Source of the DNA: Pyrenula massariospora
Lineage: Eukaryota > Ascomycota > Eurotiomycetes > Pyrenulales > Pyrenulaceae
Assembly (NCBI GenBank): GCA_021030905.1
Contig: JAGFMI010000009.1
Coordinates: forward strand, 310,001-374,000
Direction of reading: 5' to 3'
Length of the DNA: 64,000 nucleotides
Shown: positions 11,544 through 22,870 of the stretch, piece after piece
Layout: the number at the start of each line of letters is the position of its first letter
Position numbering within the stretch: position 1 is the stretch's first letter
Notes under the pieces: generated by a model
Databases searched by the model: none
Told to the model about the DNA's origin: nothing
The model's input: only the letters and a program-made list of their open reading frames with translations
Translations under genes and position numbers: made by a program

Positions 11544-12017
11544 TCACATCTTCACCTTCCCCACCTCTCCCTCCCCCAACTTCCTCCGCTCCACCCACCA
11601 CCCACCCCAACACAACCCCAGCATAACCCCACTAACATACAACTGCGGAAACCCCTCCCCAAACTCCGGATCCGTCCCCGCAGCCCCGGGGTACAGAATC
11701 GCGCTCAACTGCGTCACCCAGTACAAACTCGCCAACAGCACCGCGTAGTCCAGATCCGCGGCGCGAGCGGGAGCGAAGCGACCACTTTTGCCCTCAGCCG
11801 ATGCATCGGGGGTCGCTGCGCTCCCGCGGTGAGTGTAGTAAAGAGTAAAGGCGCCGAGGAGGAGGCCCATGGACATGGTCTGGCCGGAGTGGAACTTGGC
11901 GTGCGGCGGCCAGCGCGGGTTGTAGATGTGGGTGCGGTTGAAGTCGGCGAGGAAGCAGCCGATGCTGGTGAAGAGGGCGTTGAGGGTGAGGAGGGTTTTG
12001 CCGAGGGGTGGGGGCAT
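11544..12017 (-). CDS. Small four-helix membrane protein (fungal DUF6640-like)
   Basis: 157 aa, single exon from the ATG at 12017. Four hydrophobic segments are visible: about residues 8-24, 46-62, 88-108 and 125-142. The loop between the first two holds FNPRWPPHAKFHSGQTMSMG-like sequence (here YNPRWPPHAKFHSGQTM), the most conserved block of this small fungal family, with invariant-looking His and Trp. Function is unknown; some databases label relatives as acetyltransferases without evidence. It is convergent with the GNAT-like gene. Confidence 0.75.
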   Translation of the reverse strand: MPPPLGKTLLTLNALFTSIGCFLADFNRTHIYNPRWPPHAKFHSGQTMSMGLLLGAFTLYYTHRGSAATPDASAEGKSGRFAPARAADLDYAVLLASLYWVTQLSAILYPGAAGTDPEFGEGFPQLYVSGVMLGLCWGGWWVERRKLGEGEVGKVKM

Positions 12018-13272
12018 TGTGGGGGTTTGACTGGAGGGGGTGGGTTGGGTTGTGGTGGGGGTTGGTAGAGGATGGGAGGGTTGCTTGTAGATATCGATGG
12101 GAAGGGATGGTGGGAGGTCGGCTAAGGCTCGGGAAGGAAGGGTGGAGGTGTTTGGAGTGCTTTGCCTGTCAATTGGGTTGTAGGGCGGTGGTTGGGACCG
12201 TGGTGGTGGCAGAGAGTGGGAGGGTTGTTGGTAGACGACGAGGAGGGGTCGGAAGGTTAGATTGGATATTCGGATGAGGGAGCGATGTTTTATGGTGTCT
12301 CGAGTGCTTTGACTGTCAAGGTCAGAGTTTCAGGTGGTTTAAGGGTTTCCTGGAGTCGGGGACACGGACGTTATGGAGGGCGACGTAGGATGCGGTCGAC
12401 AGTGCAGTGACGCGTGGTGTTACGGTTGCGAACACAGAAGGGGCAATTGTCTGACCAGGCCGCAACGGGTGTGACTCTGCCTGCACCAGAACAGCTGAGG
12501 TTCTCGTCACTTGACTCCATCGTGATGGCTGGCGAATAGCTTCCTTAAGAAGTCTTGCTTGACGGAGATATCCAATCCATTCGGAGTCCGCTTTGCGGGG
12601 GTCGGCCCCATTTACTTGCGAAAAGGATCGACGATCGACGACAGGGTTAGGGAAGAAGCTTATTTTGGAGCTATCCAAGTACAGTGCCGAGAGTACATAG
12701 AGCTCGTGCTTTGTCGACTTGTCGGTGTCTGCGTGAAATGAGACTGGTTACCGTTGACAGATTCCGCGATTGAATTGAAGCTGCATGGTATTCTATTCGG
12801 CCAAGATCGGCGGATTGTCTGCAATGGAGATTGCCACCGACGACGCGACTCGGCGCAATCAGGGGATTCTGCAATCAAGCTTCAGGCACCCTGTACAAAT
12901 CTATCGTATCATAGGCTACTCGTGCTTACTTCGTCACAGGCCTATCAAAGTTTGAGAGCCTCCACTGCTTCATGGTGTTCTGCATACGCGTACAGCGGGT
13001 TTGGTTGACCAATTCTGAAACATACACGCTTGACCTTTGGGCACCAATATTAAAGAAGACCCATTAAAACTCAATATGCCTGTAACGAAGTAGGGCCAGC
13101 ATGAAACTCTCTCGGAATGAAGTACCTTGTGTCCGCAAGGACACAGCGCCGAGTCATTCTTGTCGTAGAGAATGGCCGTCATCAGGTCTTTACGACTTTC
13201 TCTGCAGAACGTCACATTCTTCTAATCATCCTATCAGCTTAATCGCCATAAACTGGTTATTACAAGAGCACC
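12018..13272. other. Intergenic with a diverged direct repeat
   Basis: No gene seen. The left 300 bases are G-rich and contain two diverged copies of a roughly 145-bp segment (see the repeat entry). The right end, ACCATGG at 13271-13277, gives a good start context for the HET gene. Confidence 0.5.
12071..12320. repeat. Diverged direct repeat, period about 145 bp
   Basis: GGGAGGGTTGCTTGTAGA near 12074 is matched by GGGAGGGTTGTTGGTAGA near 12218. GGAGTGCTTTGCCTGTCAA near 12155 is matched by CGAGTGCTTTGACTGTCAA near 12301. The order and spacing are kept, which indicates an old tandem duplication upstream of the small membrane-protein gene. Confidence 0.6.
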
Positions 13273-15189
13273 ATGGGTGAAGCGCAACAAGACACCGGAG
13301 ATTCTAAGTATCAACCTCTCGATGGTCCTCTTGATAGCATCCGTCTCGTCGAAGTGCATCCGGGCCAAGACAAACAAGACTTGGCCTTCAGCTTGAAACA
13401 CGTCAAACTCTCCGAGAAGCCGGTCTATGAAGCTATTTCTTACTGCTGGGGCGGCGCTACTGACAACGTGTTGAGCTACGGTGGCAGGAAGCTGGGACTG
13501 AATCTCTTACGAGCTCTTACAACTTTTCGCCTACCAGATAAATCACGCCTTCTATGGGTAGATACGTTGTCTATCAATCAGACCGATACAGAGGAGAAAT
13601 CTTATCAGCTGCGTATTATGCGAGACATTTATTCCAAGGCTCAGCGGGTTTTAATCTGGCTTGGACCGAAGATCGACTGGAGCGGAAACGGAATCTCATT
13701 GCTTAAACGCATAGCTTCTACAAAAAGACCATATGAAGGCTCAGACCCTAATGAATACTCTATTGCTACCGACACTCAGCCGCGGCTGGAGTCTGTAGAT
13801 GTCCTGTCTCCGATAGAGCATCTTCGCGGTCACTGTGGCGTCCTATACTTGCTCAGCCGGCCCTGGTTTGAGCGAATATGGATCATTCAAGAAGTGGTAG
13901 TCGCTTCGGAAGCCGTCGTTTATTGTGGAGATGACTCTATTTCCTGGACTAATTTCGTTGCTGGAGCACAAGCGATGAATGAGATGGGATATTTCGCCAA
14001 GAGGCTGACCCGAGTTGACCATCTACTGAATATGCGACTAATTGAAAAAATACGAGACGATTACCTCCATAGTGTCATCAGATCTCTACCCACACTGTCA
14101 ACTGTGTTTCTCAGATGCAAAGCAACAAATGCGCATGACAAACTGTTCGCTCTGCTTGGGATCTCCGCTGATCATGATGTTGTCTTGCCTGATTATATGT
14201 ACAGCGTCGAAGAAGCATATCATAAATCAACATTTTCAATCATGCGGAAATCTTCAAAGCTCGATATCCTGAGTGCGGCAGGCATTCAGAAGGTAGAGAA
14301 TTGGCTTCCATCCTGGGTTCCGGATTGGCGAAACACTGATTCAGCAGAACCTCTGGAGCCGTATGCGCTAGAGGCCAGAGAGAATGTCAAATTTTGCGCG
14401 ACCAACTACAGCGTTGCATCACCAGAATTCTCACAAGACAAAAGATTACTGAAACTTTGTGGTCATTACGTGTGTACCGTTATTCGTGTCGGAGATGTCA
14501 TGAACGCAGAGCCAACTGGAGACACTCTTGAGGATCTTTTCGATAGCTCTACATTATCGATTCCTGGTGCGATACGGAGAATTTTCTCCGCCTTTCTCTC
14601 CAGCTCACGGGATCTATTCCAGACCCATAGAGTGATAGCAAATTGGCAAGAGCTCAGTCAATCCTCTGATGAGTCTCTATACTGCACTGGAGAGCTGCTG
14701 TCCACTGCATTCTGGCTGACCCTGACTGGCGGAGTCTATCCATTTTATGGGGTATCGCGAGATTTCTGGATGCGGAAATGGCTCGAAATGCGACCACGCT
14801 TGAAAAAGTGGCGTCTTCTCTTGTCTCTTGGACGTACGTGGGGTCTACGCCTGTCCTCTCTTTGGTATCTCGTCACCCAAAAATGGCGATCTCCGTGGTG
14901 TCTTATCATGCCTCGGACTGTACAGGCGCTAGAGTGTGGGGATATTGATATGTTTTTTCACTCGGCAAGGAAGCGCAGGATGATAAGAACTAACACCGGC
15001 ATGCTCGGCCTGGTCCCTGCGAATACTCAAGAGGGTGACATTATCTGTCTTTTCAGAGGAGGAAGGTTCCCCCTAGTGCTCAGAAGAAATGCTAAACGTT
15101 ATGCTTTGGTTGGTGATGCCTATGTGCACGGCATTATGTACGGAGAAGCATTCAATGAGGACATATGTGAAGACTACTGGCTGGAGTAG
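13273..15189 (+). CDS. HET-domain (heterokaryon incompatibility-type) protein
   Basis: 638 aa, single exon, with ATG in a CACCATGG context. The HET domain spans about residues 50-215: YEAISYCWG at 52-60, LLWVDTLSINQ at 93-103, MRDIYSKAQRVLIWLG at 116-131, and further on RPWFERIWIIQEV. DKLFALLG and the WVPDWR block follow, as in most HET proteins. The C-terminal half has the usual GRFPLVLRR ... YVHGIMYGE ending. HET domains act as toxic effectors in allorecognition and regulated cell death, usually downstream of a sensor domain or partner. This one has no recognisable sensor domain. The next HET gene is 7.7 kb away. Confidence 0.92.
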   Translation: MGEAQQDTGDSKYQPLDGPLDSIRLVEVHPGQDKQDLAFSLKHVKLSEKPVYEAISYCWGGATDNVLSYGGRKLGLNLLRALTTFRLPDKSRLLWVDTLSINQTDTEEKSYQLRIMRDIYSKAQRVLIWLGPKIDWSGNGISLLKRIASTKRPYEGSDPNEYSIATDTQPRLESVDVLSPIEHLRGHCGVLYLLSRPWFERIWIIQEVVVASEAVVYCGDDSISWTNFVAGAQAMNEMGYFAKRLTRVDHLLNMRLIEKIRDDYLHSVIRSLPTLSTVFLRCKATNAHDKLFALLGISADHDVVLPDYMYSVEEAYHKSTFSIMRKSSKLDILSAAGIQKVENWLPSWVPDWRNTDSAEPLEPYALEARENVKFCATNYSVASPEFSQDKRLLKLCGHYVCTVIRVGDVMNAEPTGDTLEDLFDSSTLSIPGAIRRIFSAFLSSSRDLFQTHRVIANWQELSQSSDESLYCTGELLSTAFWLTLTGGVYPFYGVSRDFWMRKWLEMRPRLKKWRLLLSLGRTWGLRLSSLWYLVTQKWRSPWCLIMPRTVQALECGDIDMFFHSARKRRMIRTNTGMLGLVPANTQEGDIICLFRGGRFPLVLRRNAKRYALVGDAYVHGIMYGEAFNEDICEDYWLE

Positions 15190-15746
15190 TATTAGGCTGC
15201 GATCTCAAGATTCACTGTCAAAGTGAAAATGACCAAGGTGGTATTGGATTGCCTTGCTTTCACGTAAGTCGGAAGCTGTGGAAAGGTGCTGCCCGCTTTT
15301 TGGTAGATGGGAGAAAGAATGCGCCGGTTCCTATTTTCCTTCATGTGAAGAGAGTGAGAGCTATGTCTGGTCCTGTAGTCAGCATCTATGACAGACGTCG
15401 CACTTCTTTCCGCCTAGGATGATTTCAATCGCGTATAATCGCTCGACGCTGAAGGAGAGATTGCAAAGGGTCACTCATATACGGTGAGATGACCAAAGGT
15501 CACCGAGTGAAGGTTTCCTATGATCGTGCCGGTCAAGGGATCATTTCATGAGTGAAGTCATTTAATGTATCCCTCTTAGTGAGTTGCTTTGCGTTACCAT
15601 CTATTCGCTACCTAGCAGCCTACGACCTATATAAATCCCCCTCGTCAAAGTCTCTCCGTATAAAACAATCGTTTGACCTTTCTACGATATGTTCTGGCTT
15701 CTGCTCTACCTTCCAACTTAAGAATCGCGGTTTTTGGTGAAACCTA
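15190..15746. other. Intergenic / promoter region
   Basis: No gene seen. The right part contains the TATA box for the next gene and CT-rich sequence. Confidence 0.5.
15628..15636 (+). promoter_or_regulatory. Probable TATA box
   Basis: TATATAAAT, about 110 bp upstream of the ATG at 15747 and followed by a CT-rich stretch. Position and sequence fit a fungal core promoter. Confidence 0.5.
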
Positions 15747-16585
15747 ATGTTTCATCCAACTTTCTTGCATATTCCTCCCGAGCTGAGGCAGATGATTTCT
15801 GCCTTGGCACTCGCCCATTCTTCATCTCATTCGCCATTAGTCATTATCATGCCCTTGGGACTCACCCAGGTGCACTATCATTCATTGGAGAACCCACAGG
15901 AGGATACTCTGCATGAGCAAAGTGCTCCTTTCCCCTATAAGAGAGCCTCGTACTTGTGTTCTCATAAAATCGGTGAGTAAGACAATGCCTGCTTTTCCAT
16001 CCTGAGACATCGCCTTTCTAACAAGAGCAAAAAGCTGCAAACCTGACCCAAGTATCACGACTTCTCCGCTCAGAGACATTCGCTATGTTCCATAATCAGA
16101 ACTTCTTCGACGTGCATAAACTAAGCACGAAACACCTCTCGCAATGGATCTCCGTCCGAACAAGCCTCATGCCAAACATTCTCCAAAACATCCACGACAC
16201 CGTCAAGACCGCCACACCGCCTCACCTGCCCCGCGGCAACTTCCTCTGCAGACGCACCGAATACTCGCCCCAAATGCTGCTCCCCGGAGGGTCCCGCGGC
16301 TGCCTCCTGTACATCAGCAAGCTCACACATCTCCGGACGCTCAGTCTCGTCCTGCACAAAGACGAGTGGTGCGTCCGGCACCTTGAAGTGGAGGGGTGCT
16401 TGAACGGCCAGCTCAATGCGCTGGTTCCCTCGAAGGAATGCCGCGTCACCCTCCGCGGCGTGAGGCGGCTCGATTGTAAGTGTCCCGTGACCGCGAACAA
16501 TCCTGCGCCGGGTACGAGGTTTAGTGCTGATATGCTGTGGGTTAGGGAGGTGGGGGGCTTGGAGTGGAAGCTCCAGGATACCTGA
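15747..16585 (+). CDS. Hypothetical protein with IPPELR-type N-terminus
   Basis: Exons 15747-15972 and 16026-16585, 261 aa. The donor is ATCG|GTGAGT and the acceptor AACAAG|AGC. Across the junction the frame reads ANLTQVSRLLRSETFAMFHN, which fits the family pattern in which the first conserved helix is followed by a 'lower number of contacts' helix. The N-terminus (FLHIPPELRQMISALAL) belongs to the very common fungal group with a short F-box-like or 2EXR-like motif. No catalytic motif is seen, and function is unknown. The end (WVREVGGLEWKLQDT) is tryptophan containing. The reading frame in exon 2 is well supported to the stop. Confidence 0.68.
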
Positions 16586-17497
16586 ACACGCGGGATCGGC
16601 GAAAATTGCGTTGGCTGTTATGGGGAAGGGAGGGGAGGGGAAGGGGGGCTCGGATTGGGCGAAGAAGGTGAGGGTAGAGAGGAGACTATGTCCTCATAGA
16701 TGGAGTCAGGGCCAAGGGAGGTAGTGAAAAGAATAAAATACGATCCTATCAAACAGAGCATCAAGTTTCTGGTAGGCCTGCCTGGTAGGGGAGGTGTGCC
16801 GAGCAGACGTGGGAACCCGGCCTACCCGCGAGTCCCCTATTTAATTCTAGACAGGCAGTAACATGAGCTCGTTTTCAGCCTACCCTCCAATATTCGACAG
16901 ATCCGACATACACCATCTACGCACCGTAAAGCCGAGGCCAAAATCCGGCTCCGAGCGGGATGCCGGCGGAACCTAGGCATTGGTAGAGAGCCTTCAAATG
17001 GTCAAGTGCGGAAGGACCGGATGTCCTTGACTTGTCTTGGCGAAAGGGGGGTTTTATCTAGCATACGGTGAGCGTGTAGGAGTTAGTAGAGGAAGAAAAT
17101 TATAGCTGCAATCGGGAACCCGAGGTTGCGCCGAGAGCAGGGAATGGCCATTCTCTCTGTAATAGGCTATTTTGGGATAAAGCTATTGGAACAGTACGAA
17201 GACGTTTGGAAGTTTGACCGTGTTAAGATGATATATCGATTACATTCCTTATATTGACACTACAATCACTAAGGCTTTGTACATGAATATCTCTGCTCCC
17301 ATCGTCCTTGGCAGCTAAAAAGCTCCCAATTAGAAATTACTGGTTCCAGTAAACATTAAGCACCCCATATCACGGCGTTCGGAGCACGGTGCGAATAGCC
17401 AAAGTTCTCGGAAAAGTTGCGTCAAAGAGCAGTTCTTTTCTCCGGGCTGTTCACCGAAAACGTGTCACGTCTTAGGGAATAAGCTCGCTCGTTCCAT
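16586..17497. other. Intergenic, no gene seen
   Basis: G-rich at the left (GGGGAGGGG runs near 16625), otherwise ordinary. No supported gene. Confidence 0.5.
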
Positions 17498-18047
17498 CTA
17501 ACATCCCGTAACCGTGATCCCCACGACTGCTTTGCCACCTTGGACCGATCCGACGCAACCACCATTGGTGCCGGTGGTCAAAGCGGACCCTGTGCAACCA
17601 GAACCGGTAAAGAAAACGGCTGGGAGGAAGCGTTAGCCAATGTTTTCCTTTTTAATAGAACATCGATTTTCGCGGGAGGCAGGGAACGCAAGGAAACAGC
17701 AACAAGGGGGAGAAGAACAAACCTCTGCAGTTTCCGCTAGGACCCCATTGGATCGTGTGTCCCCCAGCACTGATAGGTTGGCATACGTTGTTGCCGACGA
17801 AGAAGCTGTTGCCGGTAGCTCCGCTACAGCTAGTGGTCGAGCCCCGGAAGGTGAACGAGATGCCGGTATTACGCTTCTCTAAAGTTGTGATTGGGGCATC
17901 GCTCAGAGGCTGAGCGGAATCACTGAATTCTGGTGTGATCGATGTAGTCTCGAAAGTGAAGGCGTCAGGCAGGGCCAGGGCCGAGGGTAAGGCGAGGGCA
18001 CCGTGAAGTGTGAGAAGGAAGGCAGAAACAATAGTATCAGGATGCAT
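17498..18047 (-). CDS. Small secreted six-cysteine protein with Kex2-type site
   Basis: Exons 18047-17723 and 17619-17498, 148 aa. The intron has donor AGAG|GTTTGT and acceptor CTCCCAG|CC. Spliced, the frame continues AVFFTGSGCTGSALTTGT and ends VVGITVTGC-stop. Residues 1 to about 20 form a signal peptide (MHPDTIVSAFLLTLHGALAL). Thr-Leu-Glu-Lys-Arg at 55-59 looks like a Kex2 cleavage site that would release a mature domain of about 89 residues. That domain holds all six cysteines (74, 89, 107, 117, 130, 148), the last being the C-terminal residue. It is rich in Gly, Ser and Thr. No family is recognised; an effector-like or antimicrobial secreted role is inference. Unspliced, the gene looks like a meaningless long frame. 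Confidence 0.72.
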
Positions 18048-20766
18048 TTTGATGATAGTGGGAGGTCCTAAAGGAATGGACTTGCGAAGTGGAGATGAAC
18101 AGTGGGAACGCCGGAGATGTTCAAAGAGAGTTGAATATGTTCGAAGCGAACGAGAGTTGTTGGATGCCTTCCAACACAACTTACCGGTGGGTTCAGAGCC
18201 ACTTTATATCCTCGATGATCTCGTACATCTATTGAAGTCCAGCTCGAAGGTTACAAGCTGTATTCGCTACGCCGTTCCAGATGATCTTCAATAGTTTCCA
18301 CGACAAGATTGCTTGGACCGTTAGAATAAAACGAGATTGGCTTTTTGACGTTCTTGGCATAGTGACCTCGACCAGGATCTAGTCACGATTCCTCTTGGAG
18401 ACACTTGCCCTGCGGAGTTGCCTTTCAGAAGAGTTCAACGGTCGACTAAATGTTGGTATCGAATTTCCTTAGAGGCAGAATAATTCCGTTGCTCCTGGGG
18501 TAAAACCAATACCAAGATCAGAATGCGTGCGGGTCTGGCTCGTTAGACTAATTTGGATTCTCAAGAAGGCGTGGTCTGTACCGCTAATGTAGAGCCCCTG
18601 GAGATCACGGGTGATGGTCTAGAGCTAGTTACGATATGTGAATTCTGAGATGCGGCAGTAATGTTGTGAAGGGCGTTCTCTTGAAGTAGACATAATAGTA
18701 CTCTCCACATATAGCTCTCAGACGCTCCATTGATGGAGACCTGTGCAGGAAAGACCAACATGTACGCGGTGTCGTGAGGCCCTTACTGAATGTTAAAGAG
18801 ATTATAAGAGTATGCGAAATTGAAGAACACGAGGGGCCAAGCATGTAAGAATTGGCACTTTTGTTTCCCTTGTACTCCAGATCTGGGTGCTGTTGCAAAC
18901 CTTGTTCAAACTTCCAGGTCTGCTTTTCAAGGGGAACTAAAGCTCCTGGGGGTACAGGATCTATCTTAGGACTAACCGTAGGCGTGTCGCGTCGAACGGC
19001 AACAAAATCCTAGACATCTTTTCGTCCTTCGTCCTAAACTCCAAAGAGAAGATGGGGCCATTAGTATGCTGCTTAAGCAGGGTATGTACGCATGTGTGCA
19101 GCCTAAACAGAAACGGTACGTAGTTGGCGAGTTGCAGGCCTCATAAGGACTAAAGCTGTATATGCCAAGCTGGCAAAAACTTCGGGTAACTTTAGATATC
19201 CATCTTGTGCTATTGCGTTTGAAGATCTGCAGCGCCTTGGTTCCAACTTTTGTTTACTGCTTGAAGCCGTTTCGTGATGGCTCCACTCATCCGCCGTCTT
19301 CAAGGCATAGTACTCCTGTACAACTATGCAAGGGAAATCATTATTCTTAGTTTTTCGCCGTAGGAGAGAAATATCTAGAGCTCATGGTGTCAGTACTTTC
19401 ATCTACAAGCATCTAGAGGATGTGGATGTGATTTCATGCGTACCGCGGGGACAAAGGTCGTGAAAACAATTTCCAACCCTGTTATGGGGGCTGAAACCGG
19501 AGGTTGCCGCTCTTGAGGTCGTCAAAGACGCATGTTCAAAGCTCGGTGGCGGAAATTGCGAATGCTTATCTGCAGAACTTAAGGTTATTACCAACAGGAG
19601 CGTACCCATAAGATTGTGAACATCTTGAAGTGCAGGAGTCATCGGTTTGTCTACTCTTAAATTCGGCCCCCTCGCTCTTTGGTTAGCGTGTGGAACCTGG
19701 ACAGTGGTTGATTACGTGTTAAGGTTAAAGGGTTCCGCGCCCTATGCACGATGCCGTCTCTTTACCCTTACACATGTCAAATCTGGGGCTGTATACCTAG
19801 GTGCATTCGTCCCGAGGCGTGGATTAATAGGGGACTACCCCAAGAACGTAACGCAGCACGTTCCCCTCGGAAAGCAAGCCGGAGACCTAGTGTTCATGAA
19901 GAATTAGGAGCTTGGGAATTTCATCCGCTACCAGCCAGATTTCAATACTTACATTTTAGCTGGAGAAGATCAACGCATACGACTTTGGGGAGCGGATTCA
20001 GATGGCCATCGTGCTGATCCCTGACAACAACAGCTGTTGTGTGAGTAAAAATGAAACTAATTTGGGTCTTGCCACTGCTGGCCGATTTTGGAGCATATTA
20101 CTTTTCCACTGGAAAAGGAAGAGGTGAAGCGCGGGCCGGGGGCGAGGGGCGGGGGGCGGATGGTGTAGTGAGTAGGGAAAGCGGGGAGTGTTCGAGATTA
20201 ACGAGCGCTACTTATGCCTTCGGGACTAGACCAGAGACCTGGCTCTAGCCGACGAAGCGCGACTATAAGCAAGCAAGTGATAAAACGTACCTATGTTAAT
20301 ATTTTGCGGCAGTTGAATACGTGACTCTTCCTGTGTCTTCTTGACTTCGGCATCCCTTCGGTAGATCTTCGGTAAATACTCGGTACAATTGTAGCGATCT
20401 TTCGCTAGCAAGCCAGCCCCGCCAGTCCTCGATTACCCAAATTTTGGGAACTCATCGAATCTTAGGCCGCCAAAGCCAAAGGCCAACCATGTATGAGCCG
20501 TATATCTCTCTGATGTACTCTCCACGCCAGAGCAATGACGATAACCTGTCAATATCTCCTGCCTAAACAGTTCCATTGTCAACATCTTCGGAACGAGCAC
20601 GCCATCTCTGTTCGGAATGATGAATTGACCTCTCTCCGCAGGTAATATATGGATGCCAAGACAGGTAGAGTACAGTAGATTCCTTGTTCCCAAAGTTTTC
20701 CCTACTTGCGGCATTGCATTTCTGGCATACGATTTTAGCTTGTGGCACCATATGGGCGGTCATTCT
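18048..20766. other. 2.7-kb gene-poor stretch
   Basis: I find no supported gene. Scattered short frames on both strands (for example 19647-19907 +, 20433-20714 -) carry no recognisable motif and have no consistent splice partners. The stretch separates the secreted-protein gene from the monooxygenase gene. Confidence 0.45.
18202..18209 (-). promoter_or_regulatory. Probable TATA box of the six-cysteine protein gene
   Basis: On the minus strand the sequence reads GATATAAAGTGG, about 155 bp upstream of the ATG at 18047. Confidence 0.45.
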
Positions 20767-22531
20767 ATGACTCTATCACCAATTAAATCCGTCGCTATCA
20801 TTGGGGCTGGGGCATCTGGTAAAAGTCCGCTGACCTTTGAAGAAGCGCAAGAGTGCTTACTTTTTCTTAGGCGCCGCAGCCGCAGCTGCATGTGTTTCCG
20901 AAGATGTCTTTGAAGTGGTACGAGTGTTCGAACGTCGAGAGACTCCAGGAGGAACATGGTAGGTCTAATCAACAAGCCTTTTTTGGTGCCCGATGCGCAA
21001 GACCTCCAATTCCAACAACGTCTTAGGATATATGACTCGGATCCAAGGCCAGCTACTGAGCTTAATCCTGGTGGACTGCCCCCAGAGGTTGATCCGCCGT
21101 TGCAGCTTCCCGATAGCCTGCCGAGAACTACACCTCCATGCTTAAAGGATCGCTACGACAGGACCCCCATATATGCTGAACTTACGTGTGTAGAGGCAAT
21201 TACTCTTACCCACTTTAGCTAATTCAGTAGCTCACATGTCAGCAGCACTAATGTCCCCGAGATCGCAATGTCATTTTCTGACAAACGATTTCCGTACGGT
21301 CCATTTGTACCGCACTGGGTGCCAAAGCAGTATATAGAAAATTACTTCTCATTGCATCGGATTGATTCCTGTCTTGTTCTTAACACAACTGTTGAAGATG
21401 TCTCCAGAGTACCAGTGGCCGGACACCGCCATTATGATGGGTGGAAATTGACCCTGAGACGGCACGACCCTGTCAGCGCGGTCGATGTTTGGTGGGAAGA
21501 GGACTTTGATGCCGTTATCCTTGCTAACGGCCACTATTCTGTGCCATTTGTATGCAATATCTTATCCTTCAGACTCTCGCCAGACCATCTCCTCGATGCG
21601 TTCAGATATGTTGACACGCTTACTTAATTAGGTGCCATCTGTAAAAGGGCTCACCGAATACATGAGCAAGTTCCCAAACCAAGTATCTCATTCCAAATCC
21701 TACCGTACTGTCGACCTATACAGTGACAAACGGGTACTAATCATCGGAAACTCCGCCTCGGGGCACGACATCACCACCCAGCTCGTCCAATCTGGAAAGC
21801 CAAAATTGCCTGTTTATCAATCCTGTCGCTCGCGTTCCAGGTGGGACGGTCCAAACCCCCCCAGCGGTATCGAATGGAAGCCCATTATCAAAGAATACGC
21901 ACCGTCAGCTCACGAAATCATCTTTACTGATAACACCCGCCTATCCAATATCGACGCCGTCATCTACTGCACTGGCTACAAGCCATCCTTCCCGTTCTGG
22001 AATTCCCACACGAACGGCGGGCCCCTCTTCGACTATGCAGAAAACCGTCTGCGAGGCTTCTACCAACACACTTTCTCCCGCACGTTCCCCCACACCCTCG
22101 GCCTCATCGGCCTCCCCCGCGTCCTTACCTTCCGTTCCTTCGAGTACCAAGCCATTGCTCTCGCCCGCCTGTTTGCCGGGCGGAACGCAAAGCCCTTACC
22201 GCCCCTTGCGGAACAGATAGCGTGGGAGAAGGAGCGGGCGGAGCTATGTCGGAGGGAGAAGAGGAAATTTCACGATATAGAATGGGATAAGGGGGAGACG
22301 ATGGATTGGTTCAAGTTTCTGTTTGAGATGGGTGGGCTGCCCAGGCTGGAAGGGTTGGGGAGGTGTCCGCCAGTGCTAGGGGAGGAGACGCGGTGGGCGA
22401 TTGAGCATGTTAGGAAATATCCGGAGCCGCCGCGGGAGGAAAGTGGGGACGAGAAAATGGCAGAGAATGGGGAATGGGTTGTTGTCGAGCCCCAGTTGCA
22501 GCAAGGGAAAGATAGTTTACATTTCATCTAA
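20767..22531 (+). CDS. Flavin-containing monooxygenase
   Basis: Five exons: 20767-20818, 20871-20958, 21027-21185, 21246-21549 and 21632-22531; 500 aa. The start is chosen at the ATG giving MTLSPIKSVAIIGAGASG. The FAD-binding GxGxxG (GAGASG, residues 13-18) is split by intron 1, which joins it to an alanine-rich helix. FERRETPGGTW follows. Later come the LxTN segment (AELTTNVP), MSFSDKRFPYGPFVPHW and ILANGHYSVPFVPSVKGL. The family signature FxGxxxHxxxY appears as FPNQVSHSKSY, with Asn for the usual Gly. The NADPH site is VLIIGNSASGHDI. Fungal relatives oxidise N- or S-containing metabolites; the substrate here is unknown. Exon 4 may begin three bases earlier (21243), because the acceptor is a CAGCAG tandem. 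Confidence 0.85.
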
Positions 22532-22870
22532 CCGAGAATGCCTTGCCAAACTTACGATATCGTTGGTTGTTTGGTGACGAGTGCGGGGTCATATCGTATC
22601 CTGGCTTGGATACACTCGTCAGCCAGGGGACACATGTCCTACGTTTGACGCACAGTTCGAGTTATGCTGCCTTGCCTTTGACAGCGCTACGTAGCGGCCG
22701 CGCGCCAATGCTTCTGTGGTGGTTAATGCTAGCGCAGAAAGCATTGTGCCAGCTCGCCAGCAAACATGCTTTTTGTTGCACCTTTGCTAGTCCCTGTTGA
22801 GTCCTAGAAATTGCGCCCCATATGAGCGGTAGTAGATTTGGCAAGCACCTCATACTGGCCCATCGACACT
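22532..22870. other. Short intergenic spacer
   Basis: Spacer between the monooxygenase and the second HET gene, both on the plus strand. No gene seen. Confidence 0.5.

Noticed and set aside
11460-12068. 202-codon plus-strand frame
   Set aside because: Antisense to the small four-helix membrane protein, which has conserved family sequence.
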